A DNA stretch of 64,000 bases. It comes from Candidatus Iainarchaeum sp. Its GTDB lineage: Archaea > Iainarchaeota > Iainarchaeia > Iainarchaeales > UBA10219. Location: the NCBI GenBank assembly GCA_018304425.1, contig JAGVWE010000003.1, forward strand, positions 124,001-188,000. The letters are read 5' to 3'. Shown here piece after piece: positions 34,547 through 42,742 of this stretch (its first letter is position 1; every line of letters begins with the position of its first letter). Below the pieces are notes generated by a model. The model was given only the letters and a program-made list of their open reading frames with translations, made no database searches and was not told the DNA's origin. The translations under genes and the position numbers were made by a program.

Positions 34547-35509
34547 ATGTATCCCGTGCCTGAAAACCCGGCCAAGAGCGCCCTGAAAGTCACCATGCTG
34601 GTGGCGCTCATCGCGGTGCTCTGGTTTGTCGGGGTGTGGACCGGCGCCATCCGGTGCAGCCTGTTGCCCGGCGGCTGTCCGGTGTACTGGGGGTTACTGC
34701 GAAGCGGCACCGGCGGAAAACCCGAGATTTTGATTGTGCACGGCGAGGAAGACGACCCCGGCCTCGGCGACCCCAAGCTGTTGGAGAAAGCCCTGTCCGA
34801 CCCCAACATCCTGGCAGTCCACCCGGATGCGGTGAAGGTGGAGCGGGTGACCAAGGACTTCCTGAAAGGCTATGACCTGGTCATCGTGACCAAGGCCAAA
34901 GTCATTCCCACCAAGAAGGTCAAGGAATTCATTGACTTTGCCGCGGAAGGCGGGCGCCTGGTGTGGACCGGGGACGCGGGCACGGCGTTGGGCGGAGACG
35001 AGAGCCCGGGAGAGGCCCTGTTGTTGAAGAGCCAGCGGCCCGGCGAAGAAGACGTGAACGAGGTCATCGGCCCCTGGGCGAGGAGGGACGGCGAGTACAT
35101 GGTGCCCTTGGACGAATTCATTGCCGCGGAATTCCTGGGCACGTACTGCGAGTTGAAGAACTGCCGGGACGCGAACCAGCTGATGGGGCTGTTGGAGGCC
35201 TTGCCGGGGAGAAAGCATCCACTCGTTGAAGGCATCCGCGATGACCTCGAATTCTATGGCGACTTCGCGTTGGTCAATCAACGCGAGGGCAACAACGCCA
35301 AGCGCGTGCTCACCCTGAAATACGGTTCCGAACTCGTAACCAAGGACAAGCGCAAGCTCGGCAAGGAATTCCCGGTCATCATCAGTTCCGGGCTGGGCAC
35401 CGGCAAGGTCGTCTATTACGCCGCACCCCTCGAATACTTCTTCGCCCCAGGGCGGCCCAAGAAGTACTACCAGTTCCTGGAAAACATGTACAAGGGCATG
35501 CTGAACTAA
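34547..35509 (+). CDS. membrane-anchored glutamine-amidotransferase-like protein
   Basis: 320 residues: a short N-terminus starting MYPVPENP, one helix (about 15-35), then an exported or cytoplasmic alpha/beta domain. EILIVHGEED, LKGYDLVIVTKAKV and EFIDFAAEGGRLVWTGDAG have the strand-loop pattern of class I glutamine-amidotransferase-like folds (ThuA/DUF4350 type). Catalytic Cys and His are not evident. The C-terminus PVIISSGLGTGKVVYYAAPLEYF also fits. The protein at 36194-37087 has the same N-terminus type and domain, so they are paralogs. Confidence 0.6.
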   Translation: MYPVPENPAKSALKVTMLVALIAVLWFVGVWTGAIRCSLLPGGCPVYWGLLRSGTGGKPEILIVHGEEDDPGLGDPKLLEKALSDPNILAVHPDAVKVERVTKDFLKGYDLVIVTKAKVIPTKKVKEFIDFAAEGGRLVWTGDAGTALGGDESPGEALLLKSQRPGEEDVNEVIGPWARRDGEYMVPLDEFIAAEFLGTYCELKNCRDANQLMGLLEALPGRKHPLVEGIRDDLEFYGDFALVNQREGNNAKRVLTLKYGSELVTKDKRKLGKEFPVIISSGLGTGKVVYYAAPLEYFFAPGRPKKYYQFLENMYKGMLN

Positions 35510-36000
35510 CGCCCGAATAGCGCATCGATGAAGTCAAGGCGCGCTGCCTTGTAGATTCTGTACTTTCTCACTCCAAGCGTTGCGGCCAGGGAAAGATGAA
35601 GCTGGATGTTTAGCATCATAACCTGAGCCTGCGTAAGAGGCGCAGATTTCTTCCGGAGGCGTCGCTTCAAGACCCCATGCTCAGACAACCAGACTTCAGC
35701 GTCGAATAATCCCCTTGCGATGTTTCTTGGGACTGCTTGCTTGCGCGTCAAGCAATTCATGGCTTCAAGAACATAACTCAGGAACAGGTTCGCCTGTTTT
35801 GCCCCAACCAGCTTTGCGGGGGGCAAATGAAACCCCTTAAGGACACGTTCACCAAGAGCCTGGAAAGCAAACGTCTTGCCTGGGCCACCTAATTCAGGCC
35901 GTGCTTCCTCAAGGAACCGCTGATGTTGGGGACGCAGGCGATTGCGGCGGGCAACCGAAACAACACCCCGACGGCGGCGGCTGGACCCTGGAGTGGACAT
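35506..36000 (-). CDS. small Arg-rich orphan protein
   Basis: 164 residues from the ATG MSTPGSSRRRRG; very basic N-terminus, then a helical part with LPPAKLVGAKQANLFLSYVL and LTQAQVMMLNIQLHLSLAATL. No signal peptide. GATTTATAGG about 28 nt upstream is the TATA. Its stop overlaps the end of the preceding convergent gene by 4 bp. No family recognised; more A/T-rich than its neighbours. Confidence 0.55.
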   Translation of the reverse strand: MSTPGSSRRRRGVVSVARRNRLRPQHQRFLEEARPELGGPGKTFAFQALGERVLKGFHLPPAKLVGAKQANLFLSYVLEAMNCLTRKQAVPRNIARGLFDAEVWLSEHGVLKRRLRKKSAPLTQAQVMMLNIQLHLSLAATLGVRKYRIYKAARLDFIDALFGR

Positions 36001-36193
36001 ATTCAAGCAGAAGCAGCAAATTCCTATAAATCTTGCTTTAGCGGTTTAAGCGACCTAAAACAGCCCGCGGAAACCTTTATATATACTAAAAGCATAGGTA
36101 TAGTAGGGTTCAGGGGGCAAGGGAAAGGTATATAAATCCCTTAAGCCCTAAATACATAGCAATTAACAAGTTAATTGGAGAGGGTGAAAAAGA

Positions 36194-37087
36194 ATGTATC
36201 CTGAAGCTGGTGGAGCGGATTTGCCTCCGGCAGGCGGCGGGGGTTATTTCCCGGAGCCTGATTGGAAGAGCCGGATTGCCTACAATCTCGAAGGACTTAT
36301 TCCCTTAATCCTCATACTCATCATCGCCTTTTTCTTGGCGGTCAAGTTCAACATCGTTTCGAGTTCGACCCCTTTCGTGGGGCCCATTGCAAACGTTTTC
36401 GGCGTCGGCAGCAGCCCCGTCAAGTTGCTCATCATCGGCAAGAGCAGCCCGGAAGTCATCGACGTCCTGAACAAGAACCCGGACCTCGTGGTTTACCGCA
36501 TGAAGTCCCCGCATGAACTCGAGCGGAACCCCAAGGAACAGATTTCACAGTACGACGTCGTCATGCTGGACCAGAGCCAGGAAGCCGACAAAGCCATTTC
36601 CCGGAGGCTCGGCGATGCCTTGAACAGCTGGGTCAAGGGCGGCGGAAACCTGGTCACGGTCATGGACTCGGGAATCCGGCGCACGGGCCTGGGTGGACAG
36701 GTCGCGTTTGACGTCGTCGGCTGGCAGGGTACCATCGGAGACGTAGTTCCCGTTAGCTGCGACCGCGTCGGCGAAGGACAATTGGCATGCGAAAACAAGA
36801 TTATCGTCCGCGGAAAACTCACGCGACAGATTGAGTCCCATGCCATCATGTCCGGCATCGAGGTGGCGCCACCCCAGGAAGGAGCCTTCTTCCTGCTGGA
36901 AACCTTTGACGTCACCCCCACCGGCACCGAGGTGGCCTATGTTTCCGAGGCAAGGGGCATCGACTCCTTCCCCGGCATCGTGGAAAAGAAGATGGTGGTC
37001 GGGAAAAGCGTTTACTTCAACTATAACCCGGGCATCACCCAAACCATCCTCGAGAACACGCTTAAATACATGCGGAAAGCGATTTAA
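36194..37087 (+). CDS. membrane-anchored glutamine-amidotransferase-like protein, paralog
   Basis: 297 residues: Pro/Gly-rich start (MYPEAGGADLPPAGGGGYF), one helix (LIPLILILIIAFFLAV), then VKLLIIGKSSPEVIDVL, ISQYDVVMLDQSQ and LNSWVKGGGNLVTVMDSG. The last two mirror the 34547 gene (YDLVIV and EGGRLVWTGDAG). No catalytic triad seen. It has a ribosome binding site (GGAGAGGG) and a 5' leader with TATA boxes at about 36072 and 36127 (GTATATAAAT), so expression may be high. Membrane-bound sensor or scaffold roles are possible. Confidence 0.6.
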   Translation: MYPEAGGADLPPAGGGGYFPEPDWKSRIAYNLEGLIPLILILIIAFFLAVKFNIVSSSTPFVGPIANVFGVGSSPVKLLIIGKSSPEVIDVLNKNPDLVVYRMKSPHELERNPKEQISQYDVVMLDQSQEADKAISRRLGDALNSWVKGGGNLVTVMDSGIRRTGLGGQVAFDVVGWQGTIGDVVPVSCDRVGEGQLACENKIIVRGKLTRQIESHAIMSGIEVAPPQEGAFFLLETFDVTPTGTEVAYVSEARGIDSFPGIVEKKMVVGKSVYFNYNPGITQTILENTLKYMRKAI

Positions 37088-37234
37088 CCCCCTTAAGGGG
37101 GTGGAAACCGCCTCCCCTCTTTCCTTTTTCTTTCAGCCCTTTTTCCGGCCAGCGGCAGCCCTTTAAAATGAGTTTGGGAAAACCATGCTATTAGTGCCAC
37201 CAATAGGGAACGACTTACCAGTGGAGGCGATGGC

Positions 37235-37510
37235 ATGGCGGAAAACGACAACACGGTGTTCGTGGGAAAAAAGGGGACCATGGCCTATGTCTTGGCCGTG
37301 GTCACGCAAATCAACCAGGGTGCGAGGGAAGTCACGGTCAAGGCCCGGGGCAAGGCCATTTCGCGTGCCGTGGACGTCGCGGAAATCGTGCGCAACAAGT
37401 TCGACACGAACCTCCTGGTGTCCGGCATCGGCATCTCGACCGAGGAAGTAAGCACCGAGGACGGCACCCCGTTAAAGGTTTCGGCCATTGAAATCACGCT
37501 CAGGAAGTGA
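37235..37510 (+). CDS. albA: DNA/RNA-binding protein Alba
   Basis: 91 residues. The Alba fold is plain: [21 protein letters not shown] in parts, [21 protein letters not shown] with the loop Lys/Arg residues, and [10 protein letters not shown]. Alba coats DNA and RNA in archaea. The ATG has GGAGG 8 bp upstream and a TATA (CTTTAAAATG) near 37160. It is followed 18 bp later by the NusA-like gene, probably in one operon. Confidence 0.95.
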   Translation: MAENDNTVFVGKKGTMAYVLAVVTQINQGAREVTVKARGKAISRAVDVAEIVRNKFDTNLLVSGIGISTEEVSTEDGTPLKVSAIEITLRK

Positions 37511-37528
37511 GCCAAGGAGTTGGAGCCG

Positions 37529-38026
37529 ATGAAGTTCCCGCTGTGCGAGCAATGCATTGAAGCCGAAGAGCTTTGCCCGGCCTGCGAACAGCTGCTCCGG
37601 GAGGGGAAAATCACCGCGCTCGACGTCGCGGTATCGCACCTCCTCGGCAGGCTCAAGCGGAAGCTCTCGCTGGAGAACGCGGACTTCGTGAAGGCCCTGG
37701 ACCTCGGAAAGCTCGTGGTCATCGTGGCCACGGGAAAAATCGGGGTCTTCATCGGCCGGAAGGGCCGCATCGTGACCGAGGTCAGCCGCGAGCTCGGAAG
37801 GAAGGTCCGGGTCATCGAGCAGACTTCGGATGAGAAAAAGATGGTCCAGGACCTGGTGGGAAAGGCACAGGTCCTCGGCATCAACAAGGTGTTTTCCCCG
37901 GCCGGCCAGGAATACAAGGTCGTGGTGGCCAAGAAGGACGCGCCGCGCCTGGTGTCCGGCAAGGCAAGGCTCGAAGAAGCCATCCGCCAGCTGCTGGGCG
38001 CCAAGGCCACGATTGCGTTCGAGTGA
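37529..38026 (+). CDS. NusA-like KH-domain protein with N-terminal zinc motif
   Basis: 165 residues from the ATG MKFPLCEQC; a TTG three codons earlier is unlikely, as AAGGAG sits 9 bp before the ATG. The N-terminus has two CxxC pairs (CEQC, CPAC) that can bind zinc. Two KH-like parts follow: LVVIVATGKIGVFIGRKGRIVTEVS in pieces (GVFIGRKGR is the GxxG loop) and YKVVVAKKDAPRLVSGKARLEEAI. It fits the archaeal NusA-like family linked to transcription elongation and rRNA synthesis. Confidence 0.85.
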   Translation: MKFPLCEQCIEAEELCPACEQLLREGKITALDVAVSHLLGRLKRKLSLENADFVKALDLGKLVVIVATGKIGVFIGRKGRIVTEVSRELGRKVRVIEQTSDEKKMVQDLVGKAQVLGINKVFSPAGQEYKVVVAKKDAPRLVSGKARLEEAIRQLLGAKATIAFE

Positions 38027-38180
38027 ACGGCAGGCGAAAACTATTTATGCTCCTTCGACCCAATAGGTTTACGCAAATTCTTGGACAGCCTTTCGCTGCC
38101 GAACCAAGTAGGGGTTTCCGTCCACCGGCTTATACGGGCTTCGAGAACAAAAAGCGAAAGATATATTAAGGAGTCATGAT

Positions 38181-38192
38181 GTATCATGATAC
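38181..38192. promoter_or_regulatory. palindrome GTATCATGATAC before HTH gene
   Basis: A perfect 12-bp palindrome ending 3 bp before the ATG. TCATGAT also occurs at 38174 and GTCATGAC at 38203, making a cluster of dyads over the start region. GATATATTAAGG near 38158 is the TATA. Autoregulation by the encoded HTH protein is likely. Confidence 0.4.
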
Positions 38193-38195
38193 AAC

Positions 38196-38699
38196 ATGAG
38201 CGGTCATGACACCAGGCAAAACGAACAAAACCGGGGCTTCGTGGAGCGCATTGCCCCCGAATTCACCGAGTTGACCCTAGACGTCAAGGAATTGCAGGAG
38301 CAGGGCAAGGACCCGTTGTTCGTCTCTGCGCTCTTATTCCGCCTCATAAAGGAGCGGGAGCGCACCAACCGGCTCTTGGACGACTTGAACGACAAATATG
38401 ACCACCTGATGCTGGAATTAAAGCAGCGAAGAGGGGGGGAGTCCGCCGGCCCTACACCCATGCCCCTGGGAACGGGCATGCAACCGGATGCCGGTAACTT
38501 CCACCTGCTGGCTGTGCAGGACGACCAAATCCTTAAATACGTCGAAGAGCACGGCCAGGCCACCGCTGCCGACATCAAGGCCATCATGAACTACAAGCGA
38601 TTGAACGCGGCCTCGCAGAGGCTCAACAAACTGCACCGGGAGGGGCACCTCAAAAAAGTCCAGCAAGGCAAGCGGGTGTTATTCTTGTCCAGAAACTAG
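38196..38699 (+). CDS. coiled-coil protein with C-terminal winged helix
   Basis: 167 residues. A helical N-terminal half (FRLIKERERTNRLLDDLNDKYDHL in parts, a coiled coil) is joined by a Pro/Gly-rich linker to a winged helix: ILKYVEEHGQATAADIKAIM, YKRLNAASQRLNKLHREGHL and a short wing. A DNA-binding regulator is likely. The palindrome cluster at its start suggests that it controls itself. The preceding gap 38027-38195 has a TATA-like CTATTTATG and a weak CTTGG/CCAAG stem but no gene. Confidence 0.68.
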   Translation: MSGHDTRQNEQNRGFVERIAPEFTELTLDVKELQEQGKDPLFVSALLFRLIKERERTNRLLDDLNDKYDHLMLELKQRRGGESAGPTPMPLGTGMQPDAGNFHLLAVQDDQILKYVEEHGQATAADIKAIMNYKRLNAASQRLNKLHREGHLKKVQQGKRVLFLSRN

Positions 38700-38862
38700 G
38701 AGCAGGCGTTTGGCATCATGGAACGTATTCAACCCCCACCTCACTTCCCTGGTGCCAAAAACTGCCTCCTTCCATTCAGAGGAAAACAAGCCTCCTTGAC
38801 TCCCAATATCAAGGAAACCTCCCAAGTCAACGCCAACAGAAAAACAACAAAAAAAGCGAATC

Positions 38863-38936
38863 GGGTGAAACGGGGCCCCGCTGCTCGTGCAGCGGGGTAT
38901 CCCATTTCCTACTTCTTTCACGCCGCCTTTCACCCC
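38863..38936 (+). other. nested inverted repeats in gene-free stretch
   Basis: GGGTGAAA (38863-38870) can pair with TTTCACCC (38929-38936). Inside is a perfect 9-bp hairpin, CCCCGCTGC/GCAGCGGGG, with loop TCGT (38876-38897). The rest of 38700-38962 has no convincing gene. It may be the 3' end of the HTH transcript or a small RNA. Confidence 0.4.
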
Positions 38937-38976
38937 CCCCCAAAGGCTTAAATAACACCTTGGACAAGAGTAAGGT

Positions 38977-39414
38977 ATGCGACGCCGAAGCGTTCCGAGT
39001 AGAATGCGTACACCGGGTGGACGGCCGGACGCCAAACCAACCGGCGCCTCGAAGCCGTCTGACGCTGCCAGGGCACGGAGAGCACAGACAATAAGGGACC
39101 TCAAAAGAATTGGGAGGCACCGCGTCCCGCCTGAACTCGTGGCAGGGTTGAGAAAAGCCGTGGCCCGGGAAGACCGCATCCGGCAGGTGATGATAGCCGC
39201 GCAACGAGCCTGGCACCGCAAGCCCGGGAGCCCGGCACAGGCCGCTTTCTGGGCAAGACTAGACGAACGCAAGGCACGCGCTTTCTTTGAAGACTGCGCG
39301 GCCAAGGAAGTGGCCTTGCGCGCAGCCCAGCGGAAGCGTGTGTCCTCCAACCTCGAGCGAACGCTTGCCAACATGTGGTGGACCGAGTGGAAGGCGCTGC
39401 CGACCGGCAAGTGA
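38977..39414 (+). CDS. small Arg-rich orphan protein
   Basis: 145 residues; N-terminus MRRRSVPSRMRTPGGRP, then helical and basic (ARARRAQTIRDLKRIGRHRV, FEDCAAKEVALRAAQRKR). GGCTTAAATAAC about 27 nt before the ATG implies a leaderless transcript. No signal peptide and no family recognised. Similar in composition and promoter layout to the orphans at 25958, 35506 and 46719. Confidence 0.52.
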   Translation: MRRRSVPSRMRTPGGRPDAKPTGASKPSDAARARRAQTIRDLKRIGRHRVPPELVAGLRKAVAREDRIRQVMIAAQRAWHRKPGSPAQAAFWARLDERKARAFFEDCAAKEVALRAAQRKRVSSNLERTLANMWWTEWKALPTGK

Positions 39415-39451
39415 GGCGGCAGACTATACGAGAAGCAGTAGAAAGCCGTGA

Positions 39452-39913
39452 TTATTTTTTGGCCATGCTCTCGCGTAGTTGCTGCAAGAGCTTCTTGCCG
39501 GACTGCATCTGGTTGAAGGCCTGCTCCGTGTCCGCGTCCCTGAACTCGACTTCGAATTCGCCGGAAGGCAGTTTGACGAGTTGGACGCTGTCCCCGTATT
39601 TTTCCTGCAAGCCTTCGAGGAGTTCTTCTTCTTTGACGACCAGGTTGAGGCGGCTGGCCACCAGGTTCTTGGTCTTGCCCAGGTCCAGGACATGGGAACG
39701 CAGTTCCTCGACGAGGCTCCGGGCTTCCTCGCCGTGCGGGGAAACGTTGACCTCAACGTTGTCCAAGCCTTCCTTGGCGATGGCCTGGCCGAGCCCGGCC
39801 TGCTTGGCCTCCACTTGTTTGAGTAACCGCTCGAATTTCGCGAGCTCGGCTTCCACGCGCGTCAACAAAAAGCGGAGCCGTTCCTCTTGCTCTTTCAACT
39901 CGGATTCAGGCAT
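39452..39913 (-). CDS. coiled-coil protein
   Basis: 153 residues. An N-terminal coiled coil (ELKEQEERLRFLLTRVEAEL, FERLLKQVEAKQ) is followed by a small mixed domain: DNVEVNVSPHGEEARS, then LGKTKNLVASRLNLVVKEE and SVQLVKLPSGEFEVEF. No family recognised. It is divergent from the HerA-like ATPase over a shared TATA, which hints at co-regulation. Confidence 0.62.
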   Translation of the reverse strand: MPESELKEQEERLRFLLTRVEAELAKFERLLKQVEAKQAGLGQAIAKEGLDNVEVNVSPHGEEARSLVEELRSHVLDLGKTKNLVASRLNLVVKEEELLEGLQEKYGDSVQLVKLPSGEFEVEFRDADTEQAFNQMQSGKKLLQQLRESMAKK

Positions 39914-39942
39914 AAAACCGAGTAATTTAGTGGCCTAAAAGA

Positions 39943-39950
39943 TTTATATA
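39943..39950. promoter_or_regulatory. TATA element shared by coiled-coil and HerA-like genes
   Basis: TTTATATA is centred about 26 nt before the HerA-like ATG and 33 nt before the coiled-coil ATG on the other strand. No other TATA-like motif lies in the 58-bp gap. Confidence 0.55.
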
Positions 39951-39971
39951 CGCGAACGCCGTAGTCCTTGC

Positions 39972-41267
39972 ATGGGCATGGACCTGAGCGAAAAGAAGTC
40001 GGTGCTGGGCCGGACCCTGGAAGACATCGAAAGATACGGGGAAAGGGGCACGGCCTACATCGGCAAGGTCGTGATGTCGGCAGGGGAAAAGCCGGTGCTG
40101 GGCCGGAAAATCCTCTTGGACGTCGCAAAGCCCCACCTCATCCTGATTTGCGGCAAACGCGGCGGCGGGAAGTCCTTCAGCATGGCCGTCCTCCTCGAGG
40201 AGATGGCGCGCCAGCCCCCGGAAATCCGGAACCGGTTGAGTGTCATCGTGATTGACACGGTCGGCATTTTTTGGACGCTCAAAATCCCGGACCGGAGGAA
40301 CCCAGCCGAGTTAGCGGACTGGGACTTGAAGGCCGACAAGACCAATGTCAAGGTATTGGTGCCGAAAGGCAGACTCGACTTCTACCAGAAAAACGGTTTG
40401 CCGGTGGACGGCGCCTTCACCATCAAGGTGTCCGAAATCGGCGCCGAGGAATGGCTGGCCTTGTTCAAGCTGACGTGGAAGGACGCGGAAGGCGTCTTGC
40501 TGGCCCGGGTGCTTGAACGCGTGCGGGAAACGCTGGGCACCCTGTACGGCTTGGACGAACTCATTGCCGAGACCAAGAAGGACGATGAAAGCGAGAAGCT
40601 GGCCCGGCAGGCCCTGGCCAACCGCTTCGAGGTGGCCAAGGTGTGGGGCTTGTTCGAAAAGGAGGGCACCAAGATGAAGGACCTGGCTGCGCCCGGGGAA
40701 ATCACCATCATCGACGTCTCGGCGTACCGGCAGGCCATCGGCATGCAGGGAACCAGGGACATCATCGTGGGCTTGATTGGCAAGAAACTGTTCGAGGAGC
40801 GCATGCTGTTCCGCAAGGAGGAAGAGGTCAAGGTCATCAAGGGCTTGAAGCGGGAGTCGTCCATGCCGATTGTCTGGATGTTCATTGACGAGGCCCACAT
40901 GTTCATGCCCAAGGACGAGGACAACATCGCATTGCAGGTGCTATTGGAATGGGTGCGGGTGGGAAGGCAGCCGGGCCTGAGCCTGGTGCTGGCCACGCAG
41001 AGGCCGAACAAACTGCACCCGGACGCGATTTCGCAGGCGGACCTGTTCATCAGCCACCGCCTGACCGCGCAGCCGGACATCGAGGCCGTGGCCGAGCTCC
41101 GCCCGAGTTACATGGCGCAGGACTTCGGCAAGTACTACCAGGAGATGCCGCGCAGTAAGGGCTTTGCCGTGGTCTTGGACGACAACACGGAGAAGATGTG
41201 GCTCATCAAGATGCGGCCCCGGTTCTCGTGGGACGGGGGAGTTACCGCGAGCGCGTTCACCGACTGA
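39972..41267 (+). CDS. HerA/FtsK-like ATPase
   Basis: 431 residues from MGMDLSEKK (the next Met is possible). Walker A LICGKRGGGKSFSMAVLL, Walker B VWMFIDEAHMF and the sensor LVLATQRPNKL are present, with EWVRVGRQPGLSL between them. This is the HerA/DUF87 branch of hexameric DNA-translocating ATPases. HerA normally works with the nuclease NurA in end resection; NurA is absent here. The promoter is shared with a coiled-coil protein. Its stop overlaps the convergent membrane gene by 11 bp. Confidence 0.82.
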   Translation: MGMDLSEKKSVLGRTLEDIERYGERGTAYIGKVVMSAGEKPVLGRKILLDVAKPHLILICGKRGGGKSFSMAVLLEEMARQPPEIRNRLSVIVIDTVGIFWTLKIPDRRNPAELADWDLKADKTNVKVLVPKGRLDFYQKNGLPVDGAFTIKVSEIGAEEWLALFKLTWKDAEGVLLARVLERVRETLGTLYGLDELIAETKKDDESEKLARQALANRFEVAKVWGLFEKEGTKMKDLAAPGEITIIDVSAYRQAIGMQGTRDIIVGLIGKKLFEERMLFRKEEEVKVIKGLKRESSMPIVWMFIDEAHMFMPKDEDNIALQVLLEWVRVGRQPGLSLVLATQRPNKLHPDAISQADLFISHRLTAQPDIEAVAELRPSYMAQDFGKYYQEMPRSKGFAVVLDDNTEKMWLIKMRPRFSWDGGVTASAFTD

Positions 41268-42681
41268 TGACCACGGGGTTTTCGTTGCCGGCCGCGTGCA
41301 GGTAGTTCAAGGTGAACAAGTTCGCGTACAAGGGGTCGAGGGGGCCGGTGAGGGTGTACGAGCCGCTGCCGGCCGCGCGCACGGAGACGAAGTCCGAGGC
41401 CACGCTTTCGAGGCCGGAGAGGTCGTTGGGCGAGCGCAGCAGGGTGCTGTACTCCTGGTCACGCAAATAGACCACGAACAGGTAGCCCTGGGGCCCCAGG
41501 CCCTCGGTTAAGCTGGTTTCCAGGAATTTGGCGGCAGTCAGGGATTTGACGGTGCCACGGAAGAAGGCAATCCAGCCATGCCTTTCCACGACCACCTCAT
41601 CCAGGTGGGGGGCGAGGAGGCCCGCGATTTCGGGGTCCCTGGCGTCTGCCGGCACGCCGTAGACGAAGAAAACCGCCTTTTCCCCTGGGTGGAGGACGCG
41701 ACCGAAGCCGGTTCCAACCAGGGCGTCGAAGGTCTGGTAGCCGAAGAACAACAGGAGCAGCAGCCAGACGACCCGGTGGGGCACGGCGAAGCGGCGCAGG
41801 AAAAGCACCAGGCAGAGCAAGGAGAAGGCGAGCACGCTGAAGGCGTAGGTAGCTGCGATGGTGGCCCCGAACAGGTAGCTGCCCAGGAAGAGGATGCCGC
41901 CGGTGCCGAAGAGGGGGTAGAGGAATTCCTGCCAGGGCTTCAACGCGAGGCCGGAGCGGGCCTTGAGCCAGTAGAAGAGCAGCAGGCCGATGAGGAGTTG
42001 CGAGGCCGCGGTGAAAAAGTTTCCGTCCAGCATCACCACCAGGAGGCCGAAGGAAACAATCCCCCAAAGCATGGGGCGGACGTTGTGCTGCCCCGAATAG
42101 GCGGCCAGGCCTTCCTGGAGGGCGAAGTAGGCGGCGAAGAAGAGCATCACCAGGAGGGCCAGGGAAAAGAGGGCGGCAAAGGGAACGATGGCGTACATGG
42201 GTCTGCCGGTGTCGTATTTGAGGGGCGCACCCAGCCACTGCGTGACCTGGGACAACGCGATTTTCCCTTCATGGGTGTGGCCGAGGTAGCTGGCCTCCCA
42301 TTCGATGCGGTCACCTGAACCGATCAGGGTGCCAACAATGGAAGAAGAATCTTGCAGGGTGAAGCCTGGCACGGTCGTGTAGAGGACGAGGAAGTGCAGG
42401 AAGAAGCCGGTCAACGAGGCAAGGCAGACCATGTAGAGGAACCAGTGGAAGGGGTGCGGGTTGCGCAGGAAAAAAGCGGGAAGCCTGCCATGGTCTTTCA
42501 GGTGGAGCACGCCAAAGTAGAGCAGGAGCCAGCCGAAGAAGGCCAGGCTCTTGCCGAAGGAGTTGCCCTCGAAATAGGTCTTGGTGAAGGCATGCACGAG
42601 GAGTTCAACGGGTTTGAACAGGAAAGCCAGGACCAGCACGAACAGGGAGGCAAGCAGGGCGGTTTTCGCGTTAAAGGCCAT
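41257..42681 (-). CDS. polytopic membrane protein with C-terminal soluble domain
   Basis: 474 residues from ATG MAFNAKTALL. About ten hydrophobic helices run to residue 330. A soluble domain follows with GVPADARDPEIAGLLAPHLDE, WIAFFRGTVKSLTAAKF and GYLFVVYLRDQEYSTLL. A large loop (DRIEWEASYLGHTHEGKI) sits between helices. The soluble domain resembles those at the end of large oligosaccharyl-transferase-like membrane proteins, but I cannot name a family. It is divergent from a GT-C-like gene with back-to-back TATA boxes, so the two may act together at the cell surface. Confidence 0.6.
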   Translation of the reverse strand: MAFNAKTALLASLFVLVLAFLFKPVELLVHAFTKTYFEGNSFGKSLAFFGWLLLYFGVLHLKDHGRLPAFFLRNPHPFHWFLYMVCLASLTGFFLHFLVLYTTVPGFTLQDSSSIVGTLIGSGDRIEWEASYLGHTHEGKIALSQVTQWLGAPLKYDTGRPMYAIVPFAALFSLALLVMLFFAAYFALQEGLAAYSGQHNVRPMLWGIVSFGLLVVMLDGNFFTAASQLLIGLLLFYWLKARSGLALKPWQEFLYPLFGTGGILFLGSYLFGATIAATYAFSVLAFSLLCLVLFLRRFAVPHRVVWLLLLLFFGYQTFDALVGTGFGRVLHPGEKAVFFVYGVPADARDPEIAGLLAPHLDEVVVERHGWIAFFRGTVKSLTAAKFLETSLTEGLGPQGYLFVVYLRDQEYSTLLRSPNDLSGLESVASDFVSVRAAGSGSYTLTGPLDPLYANLFTLNYLHAAGNENPVVISR

Positions 42682-42742
42682 GGTATCCAGTGCCCGGCAA
42701 GCGAATAAAAACATATTTAAAGCCTTGAACCGTATTCCTTGC

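Noticed and set aside
38040-38150. Small RNA candidate between NusA-like and HTH genes
   Set aside because: CTATTTATG could be a TATA and CTTGG/CCAAG a stem, but the stem is short and interrupted.
38718-38951. 77-codon plus-strand frame
   Set aside because: Pro/Lys-rich composition, no ribosome binding site or TATA, and it runs through the hairpin structure; unlikely to be a gene.
38679-39410. 243-codon minus-strand frame opposite the Arg-rich gene
   Set aside because: Shadow of the plus-strand gene in GC-rich DNA; the plus frame has a well-placed TATA and start.
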